A stretch of 55,643 bases of DNA from positions 1 through 55,643 of the forward strand of contig CAIYCW010000083.1 in NCBI GenBank assembly GCA_903924855.1. The letters are read 5' to 3'. The notes below the pieces were generated by a model that did not search any database, was not told the DNA's origin, and saw only the letters and a list, made by a program, of their open reading frames with translations. The first letter of the stretch is position 1. Every line of letters starts with the position of its first letter. Origin of the DNA: an uncultured Rhodospirillales bacterium. Lineage in GTDB: Bacteria > Pseudomonadota > Alphaproteobacteria > Acetobacterales > Acetobacteraceae. A program made the translations under genes and the position numbers. This document shows positions 15,826 through 23,108 of this stretch, one piece after another.

Positions 15826-16761
15826 TCACCGCAACCGGCCCAGCGCCTGCAGCACGCGGGGCGCGTGCGGCATCGGGGCGATGGCGCCATAGCCCTCGGT
15901 CTTCATCGCGGCGGCGGCACCGGCATAACGCGCGGCCTCGACCGGCGTGTCGCCGGCGAGCAGGCGTGCCAGGAAATTGCCGCAGAACGTGTCGCCAGCC
16001 CCGGTGCCGTCCACCGGGCGGCATGGGAAGGGGGCGATCGGCGTGTGCCCATCCGGCGTGCCGAGCAGCGCGCCCTGGGCGCCCAACTTCAGCACCACGA
16101 TGCGCGGGCCAAGACCGAGATAGAAATTGACGATATCGGCCGGGGCCTGCAGCTCGGTCAGCATCTGGGCGTCCTCCAGGCTGGGCAGGGCGATGTCGGA
16201 CTGGGCGACGGCCGCATGCATCACCGCGGCGGCACGGGCGGCAGGCCACAGGCGGGCGCGGTAATTGGTGTCGTAGGCCACCAGGCAGCCGGCCTGCCGG
16301 GCGATGGCGATGGCGTGGAACACCGCATCGGCGGCGCTGGCGGAGATCGCCTGGCTGATGCCCGAGACGAACAGCGCGCGCGCCCCTCGGATCATTGCCT
16401 CCGGTACGTCACGCGGGGTGATCGCACTCGCGGCGGAGCCTGCGCGGTAATACAGAAACTCGTGTCCGGCCGGGCCATGGGTGACGAAATACACCGCCGT
16501 GGGGTGGGTGGCGGAGCGGATCACCGCGGAGGCATCCACGCCCTCCTGCGCCCAGAGGGTTTCGAAGCGGCGGCCGGCCGGGTCGTCGCCGATGGCGGTG
16601 ACATAGGCCACGCGGCAGCCGGCGCGGGCGGCGGCGATGGCGGCGTTGCAAGTGTCGCCGCCGAAGCCTTCCAGATAGAGAACCCGGCCCTCTTCATCCG
16701 GCGCCTGCTGGTTGAACTCCAGCATCGGCTCGCCGAGGCAGACCAACTCAGGGGGGCTCAT
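15826..16761 (-). CDS. kdgK: 2-dehydro-3-deoxygluconokinase (PfkB family)
   Basis: Phosphorylates 2-keto-3-deoxygluconate to KDPG, which the aldolase encoded just upstream cleaves. The 311-residue protein has the PfkB fold: the entry VCLGEPMLEFNQ, the substrate-side GGDTCNAAIAAARAG near residue 35, and the ATP/anion-hole signature DGTGAGDTFCGNF with the catalytic Asp near residue 250. The start at 16761 overlaps the aldolase stop by 4 bases (ATGA). The pairing with a KDPG aldolase supports this substrate over other sugars. Confidence 0.9.
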   Translation of the reverse strand: MSPPELVCLGEPMLEFNQQAPDEEGRVLYLEGFGGDTCNAAIAAARAGCRVAYVTAIGDDPAGRRFETLWAQEGVDASAVIRSATHPTAVYFVTHGPAGHEFLYYRAGSAASAITPRDVPEAMIRGARALFVSGISQAISASAADAVFHAIAIARQAGCLVAYDTNYRARLWPAARAAAVMHAAVAQSDIALPSLEDAQMLTELQAPADIVNFYLGLGPRIVVLKLGAQGALLGTPDGHTPIAPFPCRPVDGTGAGDTFCGNFLARLLAGDTPVEAARYAGAAAAMKTEGYGAIAPMPHAPRVLQALGRLR

Positions 16762-17399
16762 GCCATGATCTGCCGGGCGGCGGCCTCGATGCCTGCGCGA
16801 TCGCCGGCGATGATGCGCGCCTCGTCGACCAAAGCGCCGCCCATGCCGACAAAGCCGGCACCCGCCGCGAGATAGGCCGCGATGTCGCCGGGGCTGATGC
16901 CACCGGTGGGACAGAAGGTGACATGCGGAAACACGCTGGCCAGCGCCTTGATATGGCTGGGCCCGCCCGCGCTGGAGGCGGGGAAGATCTTCACCGCATC
17001 GGCACCGGCGGAAAGTGCGGCGCGCACCTCGGTGGGGGTCATCGCGCCCAGCAGCAGGGCGGCACCGGCCGCCCGGCAAGGTGCTGCGAGCGTGGCGTCA
17101 ACCCAGGGGGCGACAATGAATTTCGCGCCGGCCTCCAGGCAGGTCTGCGCCATGGCGGCATCCGGCACGGTGCCGGCGCCGATCAGCAAGGACGGGTCGG
17201 AGGCCAGGTCGCGGATCAGCGCCGGCGCATCCGGGATGGTCATGGTCAATTCGAAGATGGTGATCCCGCAATCGCGCAACCAGCCAACCACCGTGGCGGC
17301 ATTGGCGGCGGTGTGGGTGCGCACCACCGGCACGACGCGGGCCTTGCGCAGGGCTGCGATGGTGGTGGCGACAGCGGAGGGCGAAGCTGGGTCGGACAT
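16758..17399 (-). CDS. eda: KDPG aldolase (2-dehydro-3-deoxy-6-phosphogluconate aldolase)
   Basis: A class I aldolase splitting KDPG into pyruvate and glyceraldehyde 3-phosphate. The 213 residues are the usual length. VPVVRTHTA, the catalytic Glu in FELTMTIPDA near residue 50, GAGTV near 75 and the Schiff-base Lys in ADAVKIFPASSAGG near 140 are all present, followed by CPTGGI. A good ribosome site (GAAGGGA) precedes the ATG. It is the first gene of a four-gene coupled operon. With zwf at 50761 it belongs to the Entner-Doudoroff route, although edd is not in the window. Confidence 0.92.
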   Translation of the reverse strand: MSDPASPSAVATTIAALRKARVVPVVRTHTAANAATVVGWLRDCGITIFELTMTIPDAPALIRDLASDPSLLIGAGTVPDAAMAQTCLEAGAKFIVAPWVDATLAAPCRAAGAALLLGAMTPTEVRAALSAGADAVKIFPASSAGGPSHIKALASVFPHVTFCPTGGISPGDIAAYLAAGAGFVGMGGALVDEARIIAGDRAGIEAAARQIMA

Positions 17400-17480
17400 T
17401 CTGGAAATCCCTTCGGTGCCTTCACTATGTCATGCGGCCCCGCGTGACGGAACCGGGGGGCTGCCCCCCCGGCAGGCAAC

Positions 17481-17780
17481 TCAGGGCGTGGGTTTGGTGT
17501 CCAGCCGCTGCTGGGCGGTGCGCAGGCTGCGACCCAGATCGGTCATGCTGCGATGCAACTCTCCAACGACCCCCTGGAATCGGTGCACAGCGTCACGCTG
17601 CTCCGCCCGGGCGGCCGCCAGGATCGCGAGTGCGCGGCGCAATCGCGCGGCGGGATCCTCTGGCAGGTCATCGGCTGAGGCCGTGGGCAACGCCTCCTCC
17701 GCCTGTGCCGCGATGGCGGGTGCGCTGCGGGGAAAGGGGATGATCTCCGCCGAATGCAGCGGCAATGGCTCATCAGACAT
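17481..17780 (-). CDS. Small hypothetical protein
   Basis: A 99-residue soluble protein of no recognised family. The first third is proline-rich (SAEIIPFPRSAP). The rest is predicted to be helical with many Ala, Arg and Gln (PAARLRRALAILAAARAEQRDAVHRFQ) and could form a coiled coil. ATG 17780 is preferred because GAGG stands about 11 bases before it; another ATG lies at 17795 inside the inverted repeat upstream. The perfect 33-bp operator-like repeat sits directly in front of it, suggesting dedicated regulation. Confidence 0.55.
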   Translation of the reverse strand: MSDEPLPLHSAEIIPFPRSAPAIAAQAEEALPTASADDLPEDPAARLRRALAILAAARAEQRDAVHRFQGVVGELHRSMTDLGRSLRTAQQRLDTKPTP

Positions 17781-17790
17781 GATAAAACGC

Positions 17791-17823
17791 CTCATACTGT
17801 CTCATTAATTGAGACAGTATGAG
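17791..17823. promoter_or_regulatory. Perfect 14-base inverted repeat, operator-like
   Basis: CTCATACTGTCTCA at 17791-17804 and its exact complement at 17810-17823 flank the spacer TTAAT. It lies 11 bases upstream of the small hypothetical gene start and 16 bases beyond the stop of the DUF3429 gene, both on the minus strand. The arms are only moderately GC-rich and no T-run follows. An operator, for instance for a TetR-type dimer, is therefore more likely than a terminator, though both are possible. Confidence 0.6.
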
Positions 17824-17838
17824 AATTTTGATGCGGTG

Positions 17839-18330
17839 TCAGCCCAAAAAATTCACGGACTGGAAACCAATGCCCAAAAGATGCATCAGCTCCACCGTCA
17901 TCAGCAGCAGCACCACGGTGGCGCTCAGCACCGTGCGCAGCCGCAGATAGCCATGCGGCAGCCAGCCGCAGGCGGCAAAACGATGTTCGGTGCCCCAGGT
18001 GAGCAGCACACCCAGCCAGATCAGCGTGAGACCGGCCATCGGCGCGCCGGCCTGGGTGATCACCAGCGCCAGAAAACCGATCAGCGACGGCAACACGCCC
18101 AAGGTCAGACGCAGCGCCGGGCGGCGCGGAGAGTCCGCGTCGCTGCCGAGCAGAAACCCCCAATGCACGGCCCCCAGAAAGGACAGGATGCAGGCGCCAT
18201 AGGCGATCAGGGCAGCCAGCGCCTGTGCCTGATACGACCAGGCGACCACCGTGAGCAGCGACAGCGCCAGAAACGGCAGCAATCCGGCCAGGCCCAGGAA
18301 GGTGGCAATCGCAATCGGGCTCAGGGTCAT
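17839..18330 (-). CDS. DUF3429 integral membrane protein
   Basis: A 163-residue inner-membrane protein with about five hydrophobic segments. The loop between the second and third reads SFLGAVHWGFLLGS, the conserved His-Trp-Gly feature of DUF3429 proteins, and TWGTEHRFAACGWLPHGYLRLR follows near residue 115. The function of the family is unknown. A clear GGAGA ribosome site precedes the ATG. It is divergent from the CNNM-like gene 143 bases away. Confidence 0.8.
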   Translation of the reverse strand: MTLSPIAIATFLGLAGLLPFLALSLLTVVAWSYQAQALAALIAYGACILSFLGAVHWGFLLGSDADSPRRPALRLTLGVLPSLIGFLALVITQAGAPMAGLTLIWLGVLLTWGTEHRFAACGWLPHGYLRLRTVLSATVVLLLMTVELMHLLGIGFQSVNFLG

Positions 18331-18473
18331 GATGTTCTCCAGCGTTTGGCGTTGTTCTAGCGCATCCGGGGCCCCTGCAAGAGGAGGATGATCCGCCGGC
18401 TGCGACTTGTGGCGGGATATCTGTATGATGCAGGCGGCCCAGAGGGCGGCTTGGCGATGGGATCGGTTGGATC

Positions 18474-19772
18474 ATGGAACTGGCGCTTGAACTTCTGACG
18501 GTGTTTCTGCTGATCCTGATCAACGGCGTGTTCGCGCTCGGCGAATTGGCGCTGGTCTCGGTCAACCGCGCCCGGCTTGCCGTGCTGGAACGCAAAGGCG
18601 TGGCCGGCGCGGCGCAGGCGCGCATTCTGGTGGATGAGCCGCAGAGCTTTCTGCCCACCTTGCAGGCCGGCATCACCGCGGTGGGCATTCTGTCCGGCGT
18701 GTTCGGCGGTGCGCAGATTGCCGGCCATCTGGAGCCGCTGATCGCCCAGATCCCGTCGCTCGCCCCGTTTGCCGGCAGCCTGGCGCTGGCGTTGGTGGTG
18801 GTGGCGATCACCTATCTCACGCTGGTGGTCGGCGAGCTGGTGCCCAAGCGCCTGGCGCTGCGCCATCCGGAACACGTGGCGGCGGCGGTGGCGCGGCCGC
18901 TGCTGCTGCTGGCGCGCATTCTGCGCCCGGCCGTGTGGCTGCTCGGCCAGTCCTCCAACCTGATCCTGATGCTGTTCGGCGTGCATCACGCGCAGTCCAA
19001 CACCGTCACCGAGGAGGAGTTGAAGGAGATCCTGCTGGAGGGTGAGGAGACCGGGGTGATCGAGTCCGAGGAGCGCGACATGATCGAGCGCCTGCTGCGC
19101 CTGGCGGACAAGCCGGTGCGCGCGATCATGACGCCGCGCACCGAACTGGCCTGGATCGACCGTACCGACCCGCCGCGCGAGATTGCGGCCGCGCTGAAAT
19201 CCGCCCCGCATTCGCGCTTTGTGGTGTGCGACGGGGCGGTCGACAATGTGGTGGGCGTGGTGCAGGCGAAGGATCTGCTGGACCGGATTCTGGAAGGCAA
19301 GGAGATGTCGATCTCCGCCTCGCTGCGCCAGCCGCTGGTGATGCCGGACACCGTGACGGCCCTTGATGCGCTGGAACGGCTCAAGGCCGATCCGCTCGGG
19401 CTCGCTCTGGTGATGGACGAATATGGCAGTTTCGAAGGCGTGGTGACCGCGGCCGACGTGCTGGAGGCGATCGTGGGCGACGCCGAGGTGGCGCAGGAAA
19501 GCCAGGGCGACGGCGCTGCCGGCGAGGATGCGATCTACAGCTTCGACGGCATGACGCCGGTGGATGAGCTGAAGGCCCGGCTCGACCTGCCAGACCTGCC
19601 GGCGGAGGGCAGCTATCACACCCTGGCCGGGCTGATGCTGGCGCTGCTGCGCCGGGTGCCGCGCCAGGGCGACCGCATCGCGTTTGGCGGTTGGCTGTTC
19701 GAGGTGCTGGAAATGGACGGACGGCGGGTGGAGCGGGTGCGCGCCACGCAGGATTCACACGGCGAGGGATAG
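18474..19772 (+). CDS. CNNM/CorC-family transporter-associated protein (hemolysin family, HlyC/CorC)
   Basis: A 432-residue inner-membrane protein with three parts. The N-terminal DUF21/CNNM domain has about four membrane helices (residues 1-185). A pair of CBS domains (about 200-335) contains MTPRTELAWIDR and LALVMDEYGSFEGVVT. A C-terminal CorC_HlyC domain (about 350-425) ends the protein. Relatives are linked to magnesium or cobalt efflux, while the older hemolysin name rests on weak evidence. The ATG at 18474 is followed at once by a hydrophobic helix. It stands alone between divergent and convergent genes. Confidence 0.9.
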   Translation: MELALELLTVFLLILINGVFALGELALVSVNRARLAVLERKGVAGAAQARILVDEPQSFLPTLQAGITAVGILSGVFGGAQIAGHLEPLIAQIPSLAPFAGSLALALVVVAITYLTLVVGELVPKRLALRHPEHVAAAVARPLLLLARILRPAVWLLGQSSNLILMLFGVHHAQSNTVTEEELKEILLEGEETGVIESEERDMIERLLRLADKPVRAIMTPRTELAWIDRTDPPREIAAALKSAPHSRFVVCDGAVDNVVGVVQAKDLLDRILEGKEMSISASLRQPLVMPDTVTALDALERLKADPLGLALVMDEYGSFEGVVTAADVLEAIVGDAEVAQESQGDGAAGEDAIYSFDGMTPVDELKARLDLPDLPAEGSYHTLAGLMLALLRRVPRQGDRIAFGGWLFEVLEMDGRRVERVRATQDSHGEG

Positions 19773-19798
19773 CGCCGCTCGCCTTCGCCTCGTGCGTG

Positions 19799-20326
19799 TC
19801 AGGTGCGTTGGGCGGCGCGTTCGATCAGGCTCTGTGGGATCCAGGCCCGCACCACGCGCCAATGCCCCTCCTGCAGAACCATGCGCAGCCGGAGATGCCC
19901 ATCATCCTCGTCCGTGTTGCGGATACTGACGAGGAAGCTGGTGGGCGTTTCGAAAAACGCGTGTTCCAGCATGGTGAGCGGGTTGGGCATCGCCTCCCCC
20001 CCCTGCATCTGGCGCATCACCGCGATGATGTTCTGCGGTGTCACCTCATGCTCGACCGCGGTCTCGGCGAGGCCCGAGGCAAAGGACGCCCCGAAGGGTG
20101 GCAGGGCGTTGCTGGCAAGCGCCCCGCTGGTGGGGCCGATGATGCCATCGGCGATGTCCTGCTTGAGGCCGGCCTTGACCGCGGCCCAATCCACATCCCG
20201 CTCCACCGCGAACCGGTCCCCGCGATCGAGCGACGCGGCAAGACGGCACAGCGCCACATAGGGCGATGCCATGTATCCGAGGACGATCCCCAGAACGGCC
20301 AGTGAAATGAACAGGCGGGCGCGCAT
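19799..20326 (-). CDS. DUF2939 family protein
   Basis: A 175-residue protein with one N-terminal membrane helix (LFISLAVLGIVLGYMAS) followed by the DUF2939 pattern SPYVALCRLAASLDRGD...VDWAAVKAGLKQDI. The rest is probably periplasmic and contains a C-terminal strand region (LRLRMVLQEGHWRVVRAW) reminiscent of NTF2-like folds. The family function is unknown. It converges with the CNNM-like gene, with only 26 bases between the stops. Confidence 0.75.
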   Translation of the reverse strand: MRARLFISLAVLGIVLGYMASPYVALCRLAASLDRGDRFAVERDVDWAAVKAGLKQDIADGIIGPTSGALASNALPPFGASFASGLAETAVEHEVTPQNIIAVMRQMQGGEAMPNPLTMLEHAFFETPTSFLVSIRNTDEDDGHLRLRMVLQEGHWRVVRAWIPQSLIERAAQRT

Positions 20327-20514
20327 GAGAGGCAGCCTTGCGTTCGAAGAAAAAGAGGGCGTTTCAGCTTCTTGGTGGTTCGTGGAGCAGGCACCGCCCT
20401 CTCCACCAACCCTTCATACAGCCATTTTCTGCTGAAAAGGTTTACAAATTATGTCATCACCAAGGCGTGACCAATCGCCCGGCCGCTTCACAACAATCGT
20501 TTTCAATCAATACG

Positions 20515-20952
20515 TTAAGCAGGGTCCCACGGGAAAACGATCCACGTATCCTGCGGAACCTTTCTGACAAACATGTCCGCCAAGGCCTCACCATCAGGCT
20601 TGGCATAGAGCACGACATGGCGTGCCTTGGGCAGCATGTCCCGCAGCATCAGCATCGTGGCACCCGAATCCACCAAATCGTCCACCACGATGAACCCCTC
20701 GCCATCCGCCGTGATCGCCTGCGGCTTGAGCAGCAGCGGCGCCTGGGCGTGCTCGCCCTGATAGGAGCTGATGCCGATGGTCTCGATCAGCTTGAGCCCC
20801 AGCTCACAGGCCAGGATGGCGGCCGGCACCAGGCCGCCGCGGGTGATGGCGATCAGGCCGCGATACGGCGCATCCGCGCGCAGCCTGCCGGCCAGGGCAC
20901 GGCTGTCGGCGGCGATCTCCTCCCAGCTCAGCCGCAGATAGGCGGTGGCCAT
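20515..20952 (-). CDS. gpt: Xanthine-guanine phosphoribosyltransferase
   Basis: Purine salvage: makes XMP or GMP from the base and PRPP. The 145 residues include AITRGGLVPAAILACELG near residue 37 and the PRPP-binding loop VVDDLVDSGATML near 90, and end in VFPWDPA. Trp and Asp near that C-terminal segment recognise the base in this family. The ATG overlaps the stop of csaA by one base (TGATG), so it is coupled to that gene. Confidence 0.9.
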   Translation of the reverse strand: MATAYLRLSWEEIAADSRALAGRLRADAPYRGLIAITRGGLVPAAILACELGLKLIETIGISSYQGEHAQAPLLLKPQAITADGEGFIVVDDLVDSGATMLMLRDMLPKARHVVLYAKPDGEALADMFVRKVPQDTWIVFPWDPA

Positions 20953-21284
20953 CAGAACAGCCGCCCGCCATCGGGCACCGCCTGGTCCGGGTGCAGCAGC
21001 ACCACCTCGCCTTGCGCATCCGGCACACCCAGCGTCAGCACCTCGCTGATGAACGGGCCGATCTGGCGTGGCGGGAAATTCACCACCGCCATCACCTGCC
21101 GGCCCAGCAGCGCCTCCGGCGTGTAATGCACGGTGATCTGGGCGGAGGATTGCTTCACGCCGATCTCCGCCCCGAAATCGATCCTGAGCTTGAAGGCGGG
21201 CTTGCGCGCCTTGGGAAACGGCTCGGCCGCCACGATGGTGCCGACACGAATGTCCAGCAGATGGAAATCGTCGATCGTCGCCAC
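20952..21284 (-). CDS. csaA: tRNA-binding domain protein CsaA
   Basis: A 110-residue OB-fold protein of the CsaA type, related to the C-terminal tRNA-binding domain of methionyl-tRNA synthetase and described as an export-related chaperone in Bacillus. Signature segments are LLDIRVGTIVAAEPFPKARKPAFKLRIDFG and VVNFPPRQIGPFISEVLTLG. A GTG at 21284 with GAGG in front is the best start, and the protein begins exactly with the fold. It forms a two-gene operon with gpt. Confidence 0.88.
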   Translation of the reverse strand: MATIDDFHLLDIRVGTIVAAEPFPKARKPAFKLRIDFGAEIGVKQSSAQITVHYTPEALLGRQVMAVVNFPPRQIGPFISEVLTLGVPDAQGEVVLLHPDQAVPDGGRLF

Positions 21285-21397
21285 AGCACACCTCGCAGAA
21301 CCGCCATTCAGATTTGCTGAACTCTGGCCGATTGCCAATGCAAAAGCCCCGTGCGAAGCGTGACGGATCGCCGACCCGCGTTCCGGAGACAGATGAC

Positions 21398-22984
21398 ATG
21401 CGTGATTTCCACCTGCCGGGCCGCAGCCCGGTGTTCTCCACCAACGCGATGGTCGCAACCTCGATGCCGCAGGCCACCCTGGCCGCGATCGACGTGCTGC
21501 GCGCCGGCGGCAACGCGCTCGATGCGGCGGTGGCCGCCGTGGCCGTGCTCTGCGTGGTGGAGCCGCAATCAACCGGCATCGGCGGGGATTGCTTCTGCCT
21601 CTACGCGCCGGCCGGCAAAACCCCGGTGGCACTCAACGGCTCCGGCCGGGCGCCGGCCGCGGCCACGATCGATTTCTACGAAAGCCAGGGGATCACCGAA
21701 CAGAAACCCGACTGGGCGCATTCGGTCACCATCCCGGGCGCCATCTCGGCGTGGGAAACCCTGCTCGCAGCGCACGGCACCAAAGGGCTGGACGAGTTGC
21801 TGCGCCCGGCCATCGGCTATGCCGAGAACGGCCATGTGCTGTCCCCGCGCGTGGCTTGGGATTGGGCCTCCTCCGAAGCCAAGCTGCGCGCCGGCGGGGC
21901 CGAGCCCTTCGTGCCGGCGCCGAAAGTGGGCGATGTGTTCCGCCACCCGCAACTGGCGGCAACCCTGAAGGCCATCGCCGCCCGCGGCAGCCGCGCCTTC
22001 TACGAAGGTGAGGTGGCAGCCGATATGGTGGCCACATTGCGCGCGCGCGGCGGGCTGCACACCGAGCAGGATTTCGCCGAAGGCCGCACCGCCGCCGAGT
22101 TCGTCACCCCCATCCACACCCATTTCCGCGGCCATGACGTCTGGCAGTGCCCGCCCAACGGCTCCGGCCTGCTGGTGCTGATGCTGCTCGGCCTGCTGCG
22201 CGGCTGGGACCCGGCGCCGGACGGCCCCCTCGGCGCCACCCGCCTGCATCGCCATATCGAAGCCGCCCGCCTGGTTTATCGCGACCGTGACGCCTTCCTG
22301 GCAGACCCATCCCAGGTCAGCGTGCCGGTCGAGCGCCTGACCAGCGATGCCTATCTGGACAGCATGCGCGCGCTGATCCGCGACGATGTGGCCATGCCCA
22401 TCCTGCCCGCCCCCGGCGAGGCGATGCTGCCGCCGCACAAGGACACCGTCTATCTCTGCGTGGTCGATCGCGACGGCAATTCCTGCAGCTTCATCAACTC
22501 GCTGTTCGAAGCCTTCGGCTCCGGCATCTGGGCGCCGAAATCCGGCGTGTTCCTGCAGAACCGCGGCTATTCCTTCCAACTCGACCGCAAGCACCCGAAC
22601 TGCATCGCACCCTATAAGCGGCCGATGCACACCATCATCCCCGGCATGGTCACCAAGAATGGCCGCGCGGTGATGCCCTACGGCGTGATGGGCGGGCACT
22701 TCCAGCCGATGGGCCAAAGCCTGCTGCTGTCCAACATGTTCGATTACGGTCTGGACATCCAACAGGCCATCGACCTCGCCCGCATCTTCCCCCGCCTCGG
22801 CCGCGTGCAGTCCGAACGCGGCATCCCACCCGAGATCCGCGCCCAACTCGCCGCCATGGGCCACGACATCGAAATGATCGACAAGCCGCATGGCGGTGGC
22901 CAGGCGATCTGGATCGATCACGAACGCGGAACCCTAACCGGCGGCTCCGACCCTCGCAAGGACGGCCTTGCTTTGGGGTATTGA
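21398..22984 (+). CDS. Gamma-glutamyltransferase family protein
   Basis: A 528-residue Ntn-hydrolase of the gamma-glutamyltranspeptidase family, normally cleaved at a Thr that becomes the nucleophile of the small subunit. The large-subunit entry MVATSMPQATLAAIDVLRAGGNALDAAVA and STGIGGDCFCLY are clear. The likely nucleophile is the Thr in HKDTVYLCVVDRDGN near residue 345, followed by SLFEAFGSGI. No signal peptide precedes the fold, so the protein is probably cytoplasmic, unlike classical Ggt. Relatives include oxamate- or acylase-like enzymes, so the true substrate is open. ATG 21398 is the natural start of the domain. Confidence 0.85.
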   Translation: MRDFHLPGRSPVFSTNAMVATSMPQATLAAIDVLRAGGNALDAAVAAVAVLCVVEPQSTGIGGDCFCLYAPAGKTPVALNGSGRAPAAATIDFYESQGITEQKPDWAHSVTIPGAISAWETLLAAHGTKGLDELLRPAIGYAENGHVLSPRVAWDWASSEAKLRAGGAEPFVPAPKVGDVFRHPQLAATLKAIAARGSRAFYEGEVAADMVATLRARGGLHTEQDFAEGRTAAEFVTPIHTHFRGHDVWQCPPNGSGLLVLMLLGLLRGWDPAPDGPLGATRLHRHIEAARLVYRDRDAFLADPSQVSVPVERLTSDAYLDSMRALIRDDVAMPILPAPGEAMLPPHKDTVYLCVVDRDGNSCSFINSLFEAFGSGIWAPKSGVFLQNRGYSFQLDRKHPNCIAPYKRPMHTIIPGMVTKNGRAVMPYGVMGGHFQPMGQSLLLSNMFDYGLDIQQAIDLARIFPRLGRVQSERGIPPEIRAQLAAMGHDIEMIDKPHGGGQAIWIDHERGTLTGGSDPRKDGLALGY

Positions 22985-23032
22985 TCCCTCCCTGACGCCA
23001 GCCTGATCGAATTGTCGTTATTTGTCGCGAAA

Positions 23033-23052
23033 CTTTCACGAAACCGTGAAGG
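23033..23052. promoter_or_regulatory. Hairpin between the GGT homologue and the PEP-CTERM gene
   Basis: An 8-bp stem with one wobble pair (CTTTCACG / CGTGAAGG) and loop AAAC is followed by ATAAAATG. It could be a terminator of the upstream gene or an operator near the promoter of the PEP-CTERM gene; GATAAAAT beside it resembles a -10 box. Confidence 0.35.
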
Positions 23053-23108
23053 ATAAAATGTCGTTGAGATGAGATTTCGGAGATCCGACACCCACCCGGA
23101 GCTCCGTC

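Noticed and set aside
15819..15890. A longer acetyltransferase start at ATG 15890
   Set aside because: It would overlap the 3' end of kdgK by about 60 bases and add an Arg/Cys-rich tail unrelated to the GNAT fold; the GTG at 15818 gives a normal length.
17791..17823. TCATAC and GTATGA half-sites as a possible NikR site
   Set aside because: Here the half-sites are in the opposite order and the spacing differs (TCATAC-N19-GTATGA), so they do not match the NikR arrangement found at 38827.
20327..20514. A small RNA or tRNA in the gap before the DUF2939 gene
   Set aside because: Complementary TTGGTGG and CCACCAA segments are present, but no tRNA cloverleaf, SRP RNA core or other known RNA signature could be built by eye.
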